A stretch of 26,018 bases of DNA from a virus. Where the stretch lies: the IMG/VR virus record IMGVR_UViG_3300047667_000596, positions 1 to 26,018 of that record. One strand, written 5' to 3'. Below are positions 12,906 to 19,308 of the stretch, piece by piece; position 1 is the stretch's first letter, and the number at the start of each line of letters is the position of its first letter. The notes under the pieces were generated by a model. It did no database searches. It had not been told where the DNA came from and saw only the letters and a program-made list of their open reading frames with translations. The position numbers and the translations under genes were made by a program.

Positions 12906-13225
12906 GTTTTAGGCTCCTTTAGTGCGTTAAATTCCTCAACAATTTTGTTGTATGCTGGTACTGGCACAATTAAAACATTGTCGCACGATAGTAGGGATGG
13001 GAAGGCTTCACTAACAGCGATAGATAGCTTTTCAATTCCTTTTTCTAGCTCAACAATACGGTTAACGTCTGCTAGTGAGCGAATAGGATATTCTGGCATT
13101 GTGTTTTTCCAGTTCCACTCACCTTGCTCATTTAACTCACAGTAAATATCATCAAAAAACTTAAACTTGCTATCTACAATTGAAGTGTTAGGTGGCGCAT
13201 TATCTATAATTTCTTGGTCTTTCAT
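12902..13225 (-). CDS. Unknown 107-residue acidic protein
   Basis: The protein begins MKDQEIIDNAPPNTSIVDSK and contains a W-rich patch (NEQGEWNWKNTMPEYPIRSL) and a helical region (NRIVELEKGIEKLSIAV). It ends EEFNALKEPKT, where the codons for LKE carry the AAGGAG SD of the next gene. No family is recognised. It is part of the coupled leftward operon. Confidence 0.72.
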   Translation of the reverse strand: MKDQEIIDNAPPNTSIVDSKFKFFDDIYCELNEQGEWNWKNTMPEYPIRSLADVNRIVELEKGIEKLSIAVSEAFPSLLSCDNVLIVPVPAYNKIVEEFNALKEPKT

Positions 13226-13235
13226 TGTTTTATAC

Positions 13236-13631
13236 CTACCTTATTATTGCTTGAATTACTTCTTCACTAAATGGGATTTCATAACCCTCGTCTTGCATGG
13301 CTCTTATCATCTCAAGCCAGACTTGTTTTTCGTGCCCGAATGTTGAGCGGTATTTACCCGGGTTAGTTGTTCTGTTATATGGGTGCTTGCTCATTAAATT
13401 ATGCAACTCAAATGGAATTGGCATAATAGCTAACTCACCAACACGCCAAGATACGCCGTTAATTTTGCGCTTAGTTTTAGCTCCAAGAATGTGATCGACT
13501 TCAAAAGCTGGTGTTACACCTCTTATGTGTGAATATTTATCTTTTAGCCAGTTTGATTCTTTTGCAAATTCAACTAATGTTTCCATCCAGTCTTTTTCTG
13601 CTTTTGTTTTAACGTGCCCTTTACTTATCAT
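13236..13631 (-). CDS. Putative HNH/Ref-like nuclease
   Basis: The 131-residue protein carries an HNH-like core: FEVDHILGAKTKRK at about 43-56, then GELAIMPIPFELHNLM with a second histidine, and a third region NPGKYRSTFGHEKQVWLEMI. This layout (D-H-I-x-G, P-x-E-L-H, fG-x-E-K) is seen in small phage nucleases and in DUF968/Ref-type recombination proteins. A single-metal endonuclease acting in recombination is inferred, fitting its position next to NinB. The N-terminal region is charged. It overlaps the upstream gene by 11 nt. Confidence 0.6.
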   Translation of the reverse strand: MISKGHVKTKAEKDWMETLVEFAKESNWLKDKYSHIRGVTPAFEVDHILGAKTKRKINGVSWRVGELAIMPIPFELHNLMSKHPYNRTTNPGKYRSTFGHEKQVWLEMIRAMQDEGYEIPFSEEVIQAIIR

Positions 13632-13824
13632 TTGGTATCACCTTAAAGCTGTGTGTTGTGCCTCTCGTCTCTCTGGCATAAACTACACAATCTGTAAATG
13701 TGCTTACATAGCAGTATTGATTTTCGCCGGATATAAACCCAAGCCACATGACATCATCTACTCTGTCCATTGCTTCTTTTAAGCTTAATTCTGATGTGTT
13801 TTCTATAATTATTTTACTTTTCAT
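13621..13824 (-). CDS. Conserved small phage protein of unknown function
   Basis: The 67-residue protein begins MKSKIIIENTSELSLKEAMD, a pattern remembered from many phage accessory regions (KIIIENT-x-E-L, then a GR/GxIS turn and QYCYVSTF strand). It is a compact alpha/beta protein of unknown role. It overlaps NinB upstream by 4 nt and the putative nuclease downstream by 11 nt, so it probably forms part of the same recombination-related unit. Confidence 0.75.
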   Translation of the reverse strand: MKSKIIIENTSELSLKEAMDRVDDVMWLGFISGENQYCYVSTFTDCVVYARETRGTTHSFKVIPNDK

Positions 13825-14315
13825 GATTGACCATCCGCTTTTTGCTTTTCTTTGAAAAATTCAGAGTCCCTTGGTATTAAGAATTTAACGCCCTTATCAA
13901 CCATCCATTGTTCATGCTTTAGACATGCCATAAACCGTTGCCCTTTGTCTGCAACGTTATCACCGGATTTAGACCATGAGAGTCGTTCACCTTCTTTATT
14001 ATTGCCAAGATGCACCGACGTAAACAACTCGTGAGCGTCTTTCTCGTTAAAAGGCCGTTTACCGTACCATTCGCCGCTTGCCTTGGTCATTAAGGGCATA
14101 ACAGAGCCGTTAGCAGCCATAAAATTAGCTGTTGAAGTCATCCAAGACCGCCACAACCTAGACATTCCCCACTTACCTATGCTGCCGTCAAACTCTTCAA
14201 TCGTAACTAAAACAGGTTTATTGCTAGCATTCATAATATCGACAATGGTTGCCCATAATCGCTTGCCATCTTCGCCGCTGGTGGCTCTGTTGATTAGTGT
14301 TGTTTGCTTATCCAT
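13821..14315 (-). CDS. ninB: NinB-like recombination protein
   Basis: The 164-residue protein matches NinB (Orf) proteins: WATIVDIMNASNKPV near the start, a middle RLWRSWMTSTANFMA, then KRPFNEKDAHELFTS (about 100), LSWSKSGDNVADKGQRFM, and a C-terminal helix (DKGVKFLIPRDSEFF). NinB/Orf binds single-stranded DNA and SSB and helps load the annealing step in phage recombination, replacing RecFOR. The phage SSB and exonuclease are encoded in the opposite arm of this window. It overlaps the HAD-like gene by one base. Confidence 0.9.
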   Translation of the reverse strand: MDKQTTLINRATSGEDGKRLWATIVDIMNASNKPVLVTIEEFDGSIGKWGMSRLWRSWMTSTANFMAANGSVMPLMTKASGEWYGKRPFNEKDAHELFTSVHLGNNKEGERLSWSKSGDNVADKGQRFMACLKHEQWMVDKGVKFLIPRDSEFFKEKQKADGQS

Positions 14316-14626
14316 TATTTTAAATCATCCGAGTTTTCACAGCCTATTTTCATGCCGCAAAGGTTTGTATATTTAACAATTGTTTCGGGGCAGTCATCAA
14401 TCCATACGTCAGCTTTAAAGCAGTGCTGCTTCTGTTTGCCTGCTGTGTAAATAATGTCAATTCCTAGACGTTCCGCGTCAGACTCTATATATGCGTTATT
14501 TGCGTTTTCTGGCCTGTAGGTAACAAACGTAACTGAGTGACCTCTTGCCACGCAATGATTTACAAATGCAGTCCATAAAACAGGGTCTTCTGTGTATGTT
14601 TCGTCATAATCTAATGCTATTTTCAT
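14315..14626 (-). CDS. HAD-superfamily phosphatase-like protein
   Basis: The 103-residue protein has the HAD motifs in order: DYDET (6-10) giving the nucleophile D6 and D8, a TF(V)TYR motif II (T36), and a WIDDCPE motif IV (75-81) with the Mg-binding D77-D78. The cap is minimal, as in small 5'-nucleotidase- or polynucleotide-phosphatase-like proteins. It may dephosphorylate a nucleotide or nucleic-acid end. The substrate is not visible. It overlaps YopX and NinB genes by one base each. Confidence 0.82.
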   Translation of the reverse strand: MKIALDYDETYTEDPVLWTAFVNHCVARGHSVTFVTYRPENANNAYIESDAERLGIDIIYTAGKQKQHCFKADVWIDDCPETIVKYTNLCGMKIGCENSDDLK

Positions 14627-15108
14627 TATTTAATCAACTCACTATGCTGGTGTATGTTGCCGACTACTTCCCAAATATTTTGAATCTCACTAGATAATAG
14701 CCATTCATAATCTTCTGGCATATTTACACGCCTTCTTTCATATGGATATTTAACATGGTCTTCAAGTATTTCTTTAATTTGTTTTTGCGATTGGCATGGG
14801 CTTCTGTACCATTCGTACTTATTACTAAACTGAATCACATCCCCCTCATAAATATCAACTCCGTTCTTGTCTTGTAGGCCAGTGAATTGCCCAACAGTTT
14901 CATCAATGACTTTTATAAACGTGGTTTTTAATGAGTACTTACCACCACCTAAACCTGTTCTTATATCTTCCACATCAAGAGGGGTTTCGTTTATAAAACT
15001 ACTAGAAAGTTTCTCGCCCTCACAGCCAAACATTTGTGATTTAATCAAATCGCCATAAACGAAAATTTTAGTTTCTTTGTTTAACCCTCTAAATTTAACC
15101 TGTCTCAT
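14626..15108 (-). CDS. YopX family protein
   Basis: The 160-residue protein has the YopX pattern: opening MRQVKFRGLNKETKIFVYGD, a VDEI/DETVGQFTGLQDKNG strand-turn region (about 88-104), IYEGDVIQF, and a closing segment (IQNIWEVVGNIHQH). YopX proteins are widespread small phage proteins of unknown function. It overlaps the RHH gene stop as TAATG and is the second gene from the leftward promoter, so it should be expressed early. Confidence 0.9.
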   Translation of the reverse strand: MRQVKFRGLNKETKIFVYGDLIKSQMFGCEGEKLSSSFINETPLDVEDIRTGLGGGKYSLKTTFIKVIDETVGQFTGLQDKNGVDIYEGDVIQFSNKYEWYRSPCQSQKQIKEILEDHVKYPYERRRVNMPEDYEWLLSSEIQNIWEVVGNIHQHSELIK

Positions 15109-15257
15109 TATTTAAACTCCTTGGCATGTAGCTTTAAAACCAATTCGGACATAATCCCAGCCATTGAATAGTCATGTCGGCCATCTTCTCGGCGTTTATC
15201 AGAAAGAGCCTTTAGCTTTGCGTGTATGTTTTTATTTAACTGTACAGATTTGGTCAT
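15108..15257 (-). CDS. Small ribbon-helix-helix-like protein, first gene of leftward operon
   Basis: The 49-residue protein begins MTKSVQLNKNIHAKLKALSD and ends AGIMSELVLKLHAKEFK. A short beta strand (SVQL) followed by two helices with hydrophobic spacing (IHAKLKAL and MSELVLKL) fits the ribbon-helix-helix fold of small repressors such as Arc. It is the gene next to the divergent promoters and inverted repeat at 15294-15335, so autoregulation of both arms is a reasonable inference. A GAG lies about 9 nt before the ATG, and the stop overlaps YopX as TAATG. Confidence 0.72.
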   Translation of the reverse strand: MTKSVQLNKNIHAKLKALSDKRREDGRHDYSMAGIMSELVLKLHAKEFK

Positions 15258-15287
15258 TATTATTGCTCGTTTATTAAGTTAGCCCTA

Positions 15288-15316
15288 ATACTAGCAAGTT
15301 AATTAACATTGTACAA
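15288..15316 (-). promoter_or_regulatory. Leftward promoter
   Basis: On the minus strand TTGTAC (15316-15311), 17 nt, then TAGTAT (15293-15288). Transcription would begin near 15281 and drive the operon starting at 15257. The -35 lies inside the 12-bp inverted repeat's spacer. Confidence 0.75.
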
Positions 15317-15335
15317 TCACTTATAATTAACTTGC
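15294..15335. promoter_or_regulatory. 12-bp inverted-repeat operator between divergent promoters
   Basis: GCAAGTTAATTA (15294-15305) and its perfect reverse complement TAATTAACTTGC (15324-15335) flank an 18-nt spacer containing TTGTACAA, itself an 8-bp palindrome (15309-15316). The site overlaps the leftward -35 and the rightward -35 edge, so one bound protein could control both arms. A second, weaker pair (CACTAA 15335-15340 with TTAGTG 15360-15365) overlaps the rightward promoter. Confidence 0.75.
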
Positions 15336-15360
15336 ACTAATCACAAATGATGTGTATTGT
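15332..15360 (+). promoter_or_regulatory. Rightward promoter
   Basis: TTGCAC (15332-15337), 17 nt, TATTGT (15355-15360). Transcription would begin near 15367 and read into the gene at 15391. It overlaps the right arm of the 12-bp inverted repeat. Confidence 0.7.
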
Positions 15361-15375
15361 TAGTGTTCAATTAAT

Positions 15376-15562
15376 CGGGAGATAAATAAGATGAAGAGAA
15401 ACAAATTTGAATGGACTGCCATATTTTCTATGTTAGCTTTTTTAATAGCCATGTTTTGGTTTATGTTTTCTGGATATCAAGATTGCAACAATGAAGGCGG
15501 TGTTTATGCACGCACATTGTTTTGGTTTACTTGCATTAAATAACGGGAGATAAATAAGATGA
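15376..15562 (+). repeat. Duplicated SD leader (CGGGAGATAAATAAGATGA), two copies
   Basis: The 19-nt sequence CGGGAGATAAATAAGATGA occurs identically at 15376-15394 and 15544-15562, each time ending in the start codon of the next small membrane-protein gene. It includes the GGGAG SD. Confidence 0.85.
15391..15543 (+). CDS. 50-residue single-pass membrane protein
   Basis: The protein begins MKRNKFEWTAIFSMLAFLIA with a basic start and one hydrophobic helix (about residues 9-27, extended by MFWFMFSG), and a C-terminal polar part with two cysteines (YQDCNN and WFTCIK). It is the first gene after the rightward promoter, with GGGAG 9-10 nt before the ATG. Function is unknown. Confidence 0.75.
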   Translation: MKRNKFEWTAIFSMLAFLIAMFWFMFSGYQDCNNEGGVYARTLFWFTCIK

Positions 15563-15717
15563 GTAAATTTATAGTGGGGCTAGGGTGGGTTTTAAGTAAT
15601 TTTGCTTATCAATATATTTCGGGTGATTGTGATTACTCTATTGCAATGGAAAGAAGTTATTTCCAAGTGGTGGCAATGGTGGCGATTTGCTACCTTCCAT
15701 TAAAAAGGAGCAAGTAA
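15559..15717 (+). CDS. 52-residue small hydrophobic protein
   Basis: The protein begins MSKFIVGLGWVLSNFAYQYI, has a polar loop (SGDCDYSIAMERS) and a second hydrophobic stretch (YFQVVAMVAICYLPL) ending KRSK. It is probably membrane-associated. It uses the same SD leader as the preceding gene, and its last codons carry the AAGGAG SD for the following gene. Function is unknown. Confidence 0.72.
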   Translation: MSKFIVGLGWVLSNFAYQYISGDCDYSIAMERSYFQVVAMVAICYLPLKRSK

Positions 15718-15718
15718 G

Positions 15719-16096
15719 ATGAGTGAGATTAAAACAGTAACGCATGAAGGGCAGGTTTATCAGATAGGTAAGCCGTATTTATTTAGCTTTAGTGGGGCAA
15801 CTTGGTTTTACGATAAGTTAATAAATATTGATGCAATCTTTAATTTAAAGCCTTTTGGTACTAAATCTGGAGAATGGAGCTATATAAAAGAAGTCCCTGC
15901 ATCTGAAAGTATGGGCACAATAACACCCGCACCAATAGAGCTTGTTGATGGCGCTGCTTATATGTTTGATATAAACGGAGTTGTAGCTTTAGGTTTTTAT
16001 CGTGAGGATAGAAAATCATTTTTTTCTTGCGGCAATAAAGTTTGCGGGTTAGCAGAAGCTACCGACATCCGTCTAATGACAGTAGGGAGTGAATAA
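15719..16096 (+). CDS. Unknown 125-residue protein
   Basis: The protein reads MSEIKTVTHEGQVYQIGKPY and has two related half-repeats: Y-x-I-G-x-Y-L-F-S-F at about 14-24 and LVDGAAYMFDINGVVALGFY at 76-95. It ends CGLAEATDIRLMTVGSE. Such repeats suggest a small duplicated beta-barrel. AAGGAGCAAGTAAG, the rightward version of the junction cassette, gives the SD. Function is unknown. The next start follows one base after its stop. Confidence 0.75.
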   Translation: MSEIKTVTHEGQVYQIGKPYLFSFSGATWFYDKLINIDAIFNLKPFGTKSGEWSYIKEVPASESMGTITPAPIELVDGAAYMFDINGVVALGFYREDRKSFFSCGNKVCGLAEATDIRLMTVGSE

Positions 16097-16097
16097 G

Positions 16098-16631
16098 ATG
16101 AGTGAACAACAACCAAAAACGCATTACAGGAAAGTATTTAAAAGTGACCATTTAGGGCAAGCAGACCTTGAAGACTTTAAAGAAGATGGCAGCAATCTAA
16201 TTTTTACTGTTGCATACGTTAACCAGGAAATAGGCGCAAAAGTAGCAGGCAAGAAAATAGATGCAAACATAGCGTACTTTGCTGAACGTATTAAGCCGCT
16301 TGTATTGAACGCCACCAACTCCGCAACGATGAAAAAGATAACAGGTAGTGCATTCATCGAAGATTGGCAAAACGTTGTTATACAGCTATACATTGAGCCT
16401 AACGTCAAGATGAAAGGTGAAACTGTAGGCGGTGTAAGAATTAGCCATTTAAAGCCAAAGGTAGCTAAACCCCAAGTTACTAAAGATACAGTTCAGATGT
16501 GGGATAATGCCAAGAAAGCATATAAGCAAGACGGTAATTTTATACGTGTTTTTAAACGTGCCGATATTACTCCAGAAAATCAAAAGCTAATGCTGGATGA
16601 AATAAAATTAGAAGGTGCTGCCAGTGTTTAA
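16098..16631 (+). CDS. Conserved unknown in the recombination operon, next to the exonuclease
   Basis: The 177-residue protein (ATG at 16098, GGGAG 8 nt upstream; a GTG 9 nt earlier is less likely) begins MSEQQPKTHYRKVFKSDHLG. It contains conserved-looking blocks DLEDFKEDG, LVLNATNSATMKKITGSAF and IEDWQNVVIQLYIEPNVKMK, and a basic C-terminal part (KPKVAKPQVTKDT). I remember relatives of unknown function beside YqaJ exonucleases in other phages. Exonucleases of this kind usually work with a single-strand annealing protein; none is recognised in the window, so this protein is a candidate partner. That is inference. Confidence 0.8.
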   Translation: MSEQQPKTHYRKVFKSDHLGQADLEDFKEDGSNLIFTVAYVNQEIGAKVAGKKIDANIAYFAERIKPLVLNATNSATMKKITGSAFIEDWQNVVIQLYIEPNVKMKGETVGGVRISHLKPKVAKPQVTKDTVQMWDNAKKAYKQDGNFIRVFKRADITPENQKLMLDEIKLEGAASV

Positions 16632-17247
16632 CTTTATCGACGTTGAACAAAATAGCGATGAATGGTTCGAGCTTAGAGCAGGTCGATTGACTAGCTCTAA
16701 GCTTGGGGTTGTCATGGCCAATTATGGCAAGGCATTTGGTGAGCCTGCTAAAAAATACGCTGTTAACATAGCCATTGAGCAGATAACAGGTGAACCAATA
16801 CCTAGCACATTTACAAATGCTCATATGGAAAGGGGTCATGAGCAAGAGCCAATTGCGAGAGATTTATACGAAAACAATACATTTTCAGATGTCAGCAATG
16901 GCGGATTTTTTGATTGTGGGTTTATAGGCTGCTCACCGGATGGAATGGTCTATGATGATGGGGTTATAGAAATTAAATCTGTTATAGCATCAGTGCAGTT
17001 TGCTAATGTTAAGCGGGGGTCTGTTGACCCTGCATACTATTGGCAATGTGTAGGAAACCTTAAATTTACCGAACGCAAATGGTTAGACTTTGTAAGTTAT
17101 TCTTCAGAGTTTCCGGTCGATAAGCAACTTTTTGTACACAGAATTTATTCGGCTGATTTGGCCGCTGAATTTGACAAGATAGATACGCGAGTTAATGAGT
17201 TTAAAAAGCTTGTTGCTCAATCAAAAGAAATTATATTAAACAGTTAA
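16624..17247 (+). CDS. YqaJ/lambda-type exonuclease, GTG start
   Basis: The protein has the PD-(D/E)XK exonuclease motifs: an RAGRLTSSKLG helix near 18-28, a GHEQEP acid motif, SPDGM (D near 106) and EIKS (E and K near 116-118). A later SYSSEFPV/QLFVHRIY region completes the fold. It would degrade the 5' strand of dsDNA ends to give 3' overhangs for annealing. The GTG at 16624 is chosen because AAGG lies 8 nt upstream; a GTG at 16615 is possible. It overlaps the upstream gene by 8 nt. About 207 residues is normal for the family. Confidence 0.92.
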   Translation: MFNFIDVEQNSDEWFELRAGRLTSSKLGVVMANYGKAFGEPAKKYAVNIAIEQITGEPIPSTFTNAHMERGHEQEPIARDLYENNTFSDVSNGGFFDCGFIGCSPDGMVYDDGVIEIKSVIASVQFANVKRGSVDPAYYWQCVGNLKFTERKWLDFVSYSSEFPVDKQLFVHRIYSADLAAEFDKIDTRVNEFKKLVAQSKEIILNS

Positions 17248-17508
17248 CTATTAAGGAATAAACATGAAAGACTGGTTTAAGGCCAATGCAATACCACAAA
17301 CTGAAGTAATGTGTGGCGCTGATGTATTTGAAAATGAGATTAAAGCTGCTGGAGTTGGGTTCGCTTGTGAATGGTTTGGGCATGAACACAATGGTCATTT
17401 TGCAAAAGAAACTGTAAACACACTATGCGAACGCGCTGAAATAAATAACCCATACGCACTAAAGAACGGTGAATATGAGCTTCTTCAAGATTAACTATTA
17501 AGGAATAA
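17244..17508 (+). repeat. Duplicated junction leader (TTAACTATTAAGGAATAA), two copies
   Basis: The 18-nt sequence TTAACTATTAAGGAATAA is identical at 17244-17261 and 17491-17508. In both copies it contains the TAA stop of the gene before, an AAGGA SD and the spacer to the next ATG. It flanks the 76-residue gene exactly on both sides. Confidence 0.85.
17264..17494 (+). CDS. Unknown 76-residue protein, flanked by identical leaders
   Basis: The protein begins MKDWFKANAIPQTEVMCGAD and has a GFACEWFGHEHNGHFA stretch (W-F-G-H-E-x-x-G-H) with closely spaced histidines that could bind a metal. It ends YALKNGEYELLQD. No family is recognised. Identical 18-bp leaders on both sides would let the gene be gained or lost by homologous recombination. 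Confidence 0.72.
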   Translation: MKDWFKANAIPQTEVMCGADVFENEIKAAGVGFACEWFGHEHNGHFAKETVNTLCERAEINNPYALKNGEYELLQD

Positions 17509-17509
17509 C

Positions 17510-17992
17510 ATGCACATAGTACACGGCGAATTAAGAAAGGCACCCTACGTTAAATCAGGCGTTGGAAAAGATGGCCAGTCAACAATGTTTATCATTGAGC
17601 TATCAGAAGTAATTAAAGATTACAGGTCTGGTGAAAAGTCATACACTAATTATAGTGCTATGTTATTCGCTTCTAGCCCTGCCCATGTCGATCATTACAG
17701 CAAGACGATAGTGGAAGGCAACTTCATTGTTTTGACTGCTGAAAAGCTTAAAATTGAAGTCAGCGAATGTGGCAAATACACTAAGCTAGCAATGGATAAC
17801 GCAAGGCTTGAAGGCAGCGGGTATATTGCACAACAACAAGGCCAGCAACAACAAGCACAGCCACAACAAAGGCAGGCACCACAACAAAGGCCGCAACAGA
17901 ATCAAGGTTATCAGCAGCCAGCGCAACAAAACCACGCGCCGATGGCAGAACCTAATTTTGACTTTGATGATGACTCGCAGCCGCCTTTTTAA
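17510..17992 (+). CDS. ssb: Phage single-stranded DNA-binding protein
   Basis: The N-terminal part (residues about 1-105) fits an OB-fold: MHIVHGELRKAPYVKSGVG, YSAMLFASSPAHVD and LTAEKLKIEVSE. A glutamine/proline-rich linker follows (about 107-145), and the protein ends in an acidic tail with aromatic tip (DFDDDSQPPF), the element by which SSBs recruit partner proteins. It covers single-stranded DNA in replication and recombination, next to the YqaJ exonuclease and VRR-NUC-like genes. AAGGA lies 6-7 nt before the ATG. At 160 residues it is a usual length. Confidence 0.9.
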   Translation: MHIVHGELRKAPYVKSGVGKDGQSTMFIIELSEVIKDYRSGEKSYTNYSAMLFASSPAHVDHYSKTIVEGNFIVLTAEKLKIEVSECGKYTKLAMDNARLEGSGYIAQQQGQQQQAQPQQRQAPQQRPQQNQGYQQPAQQNHAPMAEPNFDFDDDSQPPF

Positions 17993-18283
17993 ATGTCATT
18001 TCGCAGAGCGGCGCGAGTTGATGACAACCAGTCCGAGGTGGTGGCATGTTTCCGCCGCCTTGGCTGGTATGTGCTTATTATAAGCCAACTAAAGAACTGC
18101 TGTGACATTATTGTATCAAAATCAGGTGAAACTATAGCAGTTGAAATTAAAGACGGTAGCAAACCGCCTAGTGCCAGAAAGCTATCAAAAGGTGAGCAAG
18201 AATTTAAAGATAATTGGCTGGGAAGATGGGAGCTAGTCGAATCAATTGATGATGTAATTAAGCTAAACAGTGCGAGTAAATAA
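17993..18283 (+). CDS. VRR-NUC/PD-(D/E)XK nuclease-like protein
   Basis: The 96-residue protein has a nuclease core: D38 in CCDIIVSKSG, then AVEIKDG with E51 and K53, spaced as D-x12-E-x-K, plus QSEVV near residue 13 as a possible helix acid. This fits small phage VRR-NUC or Holliday-junction-resolvase-like enzymes. It starts directly after the SSB stop with no clear SD, so translation is probably coupled. A branched-DNA nuclease role is inferred from fold and context. Confidence 0.78.
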   Translation: MSFRRAARVDDNQSEVVACFRRLGWYVLIISQLKNCCDIIVSKSGETIAVEIKDGSKPPSARKLSKGEQEFKDNWLGRWELVESIDDVIKLNSASK

Positions 18284-18489
18284 TGCAAATAGAATACGAC
18301 AGGGTCAACAAGATTTATTTGCTGATTAGAGACGGAGAAATTACATATTTCACATCGTTTAAAGTGCGCCCAGGATTTACAGAAATAATCCTGGACGATA
18401 ATTACACAACTGTATTTCACTCTGATAAAGCAACTGAGTTTAATTTGGCTTGGGATTTATTCGCTAACAAGAAACTAATTCATAATTAA
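18283..18489 (+). CDS. Unknown 68-residue protein
   Basis: The protein begins MQIEYDRVNKIYLLIRDGEI and is beta-rich up to about residue 45 (TYFTSFKVRPGFTEIILDD), ending in a helix (FNLAWDLFANKKLIHN). It overlaps the nuclease stop as TAATG. It is the last gene before the second rightward promoter. No family is recognised. Confidence 0.72.
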   Translation: MQIEYDRVNKIYLLIRDGEITYFTSFKVRPGFTEIILDDNYTTVFHSDKATEFNLAWDLFANKKLIHN

Positions 18490-18501
18490 TTCACATTAGT
18501 G

Positions 18502-18530
18502 TTGACAGTGTTGTCTACCGTGTCTATACT
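18502..18530 (+). promoter_or_regulatory. Near-consensus sigma70 promoter, twin of the one at 8283
   Basis: TTGACA (18502-18507), 17 nt, TATACT (18525-18530). The upstream 15-mer ACATTAGTGTTGACA and the GTGTCTAT leading into the -10 also occur in the minus-strand promoter at 8283-8311. A GACA-gtgt-TGTC palindrome (18504-18515) overlaps the -35 and could be an operator. It drives the genes from 18573 on. Confidence 0.85.
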
Positions 18531-18572
18531 CTGTTTATCGAATCAAAACACAGCAATCAAACGGGATTTATT

Positions 18573-18749
18573 ATGAAAACTTTAAACGAAATGCAGAAAT
18601 TATTTATAACTAGCTCAGCATTAAATGCAGGCAAGACAATGGAAGAAGTAGAGGCGCTAATTGCAGCAAAAGAAGTTGAAATTAACAAGCCAAAAAAGCC
18701 AGCTTATAACTGGTCTAACTTCAATGAAAGTGACGACGGTATGATGTAA
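18573..18749 (+). CDS. 58-residue helical protein after a strong promoter
   Basis: The protein begins MKTLNEMQKLFITSSALNAG, has a likely helix pair (EEVEALIAAKEVEINK) and a polar C-terminus (YNWSNFNESDDGMM). CGGG lies 8 nt before the ATG in a CAAACGGGATTTATT leader of the recurring kind. As promoter-proximal gene it may be made in large amount early. Function is unknown. Confidence 0.75.
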   Translation: MKTLNEMQKLFITSSALNAGKTMEEVEALIAAKEVEINKPKKPAYNWSNFNESDDGMM

Positions 18750-18775
18750 GGCATAAGATTTCTTATTCAATCACC

Positions 18776-18789
18776 AGCCCTACGGGGCT
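18776..18789 (+). terminator. Short AGCCC/GGGCT hairpin
   Basis: AGCCC (18776-18780), loop TACG, GGGCT (18785-18789). There is no T-run, so it may be a processing or attenuation hairpin between the promoter-proximal gene and the gene at 18817. A similar AGCCC/GGGCT pairing occurs at 7956-7982. Confidence 0.35.
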
Positions 18790-18816
18790 ATCACAGCAAA
18801 CAAACGGGGTAAGACA

Positions 18817-19308
18817 ATGAGTAAATTTAAAGTAGGTGATGAGGCTAAAGTAATAGGTACAAATTCAATGTTAAATTCTGAAATTAAAATTGGTGATATA
18901 CGTGTGGTGACTAACATTTGTTTAAATGGAGTTGAGCTAGATAGCATTGGCGGTGGATGGATACATGATTATGATGTTGAGCTAGTCAAACCCAAATGGA
19001 CAATATACAACAACACATTACCTTGGTCAGATTTGAGCGATAAGCAGAAGGGTAAAATGCTGTTAGCTCAACTGGAAGGTGTTTCTATTAGGCTAGTAGC
19101 AAAATCTATGTGCGGTGAAGACTGCTTTATTCATTGCGAAGAAATAGACACAATTGAAACTGTTGTCTATCGCGCAAAACCAGCGCCAGTAAAGCCAGAG
19201 CCAACTATGGCAGAGTTGTTTATTGACGATTGGAAAGAATGCAGCTCAAGCTCTAGCGAAGCTTTTGCAGGCAAGATGATTGCTAAAGGATGGGTAAAGA
19301 AATGTTAA
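18817..19308 (+). CDS. Unknown 163-residue protein with SH3-like start
   Basis: The N-terminal 55 residues look like a small SH3/KOW-type barrel (FKVGDEAKVIGTN, IGDIRVVTNICLNGV, GGGWIHDYDVELVK). The middle holds LPWSDLSDKQKGKMLLAQ and two cysteines (GEDCFIHCEE). A proline-rich linker (KPAPVKPEPT) leads to a C-terminal helix ending KGWVKKC. The leader CAAACAAACGGGG precedes the ATG, as at several other genes. Function is unknown. Confidence 0.75.
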   Translation: MSKFKVGDEAKVIGTNSMLNSEIKIGDIRVVTNICLNGVELDSIGGGWIHDYDVELVKPKWTIYNNTLPWSDLSDKQKGKMLLAQLEGVSIRLVAKSMCGEDCFIHCEEIDTIETVVYRAKPAPVKPEPTMAELFIDDWKECSSSSSEAFAGKMIAKGWVKKC

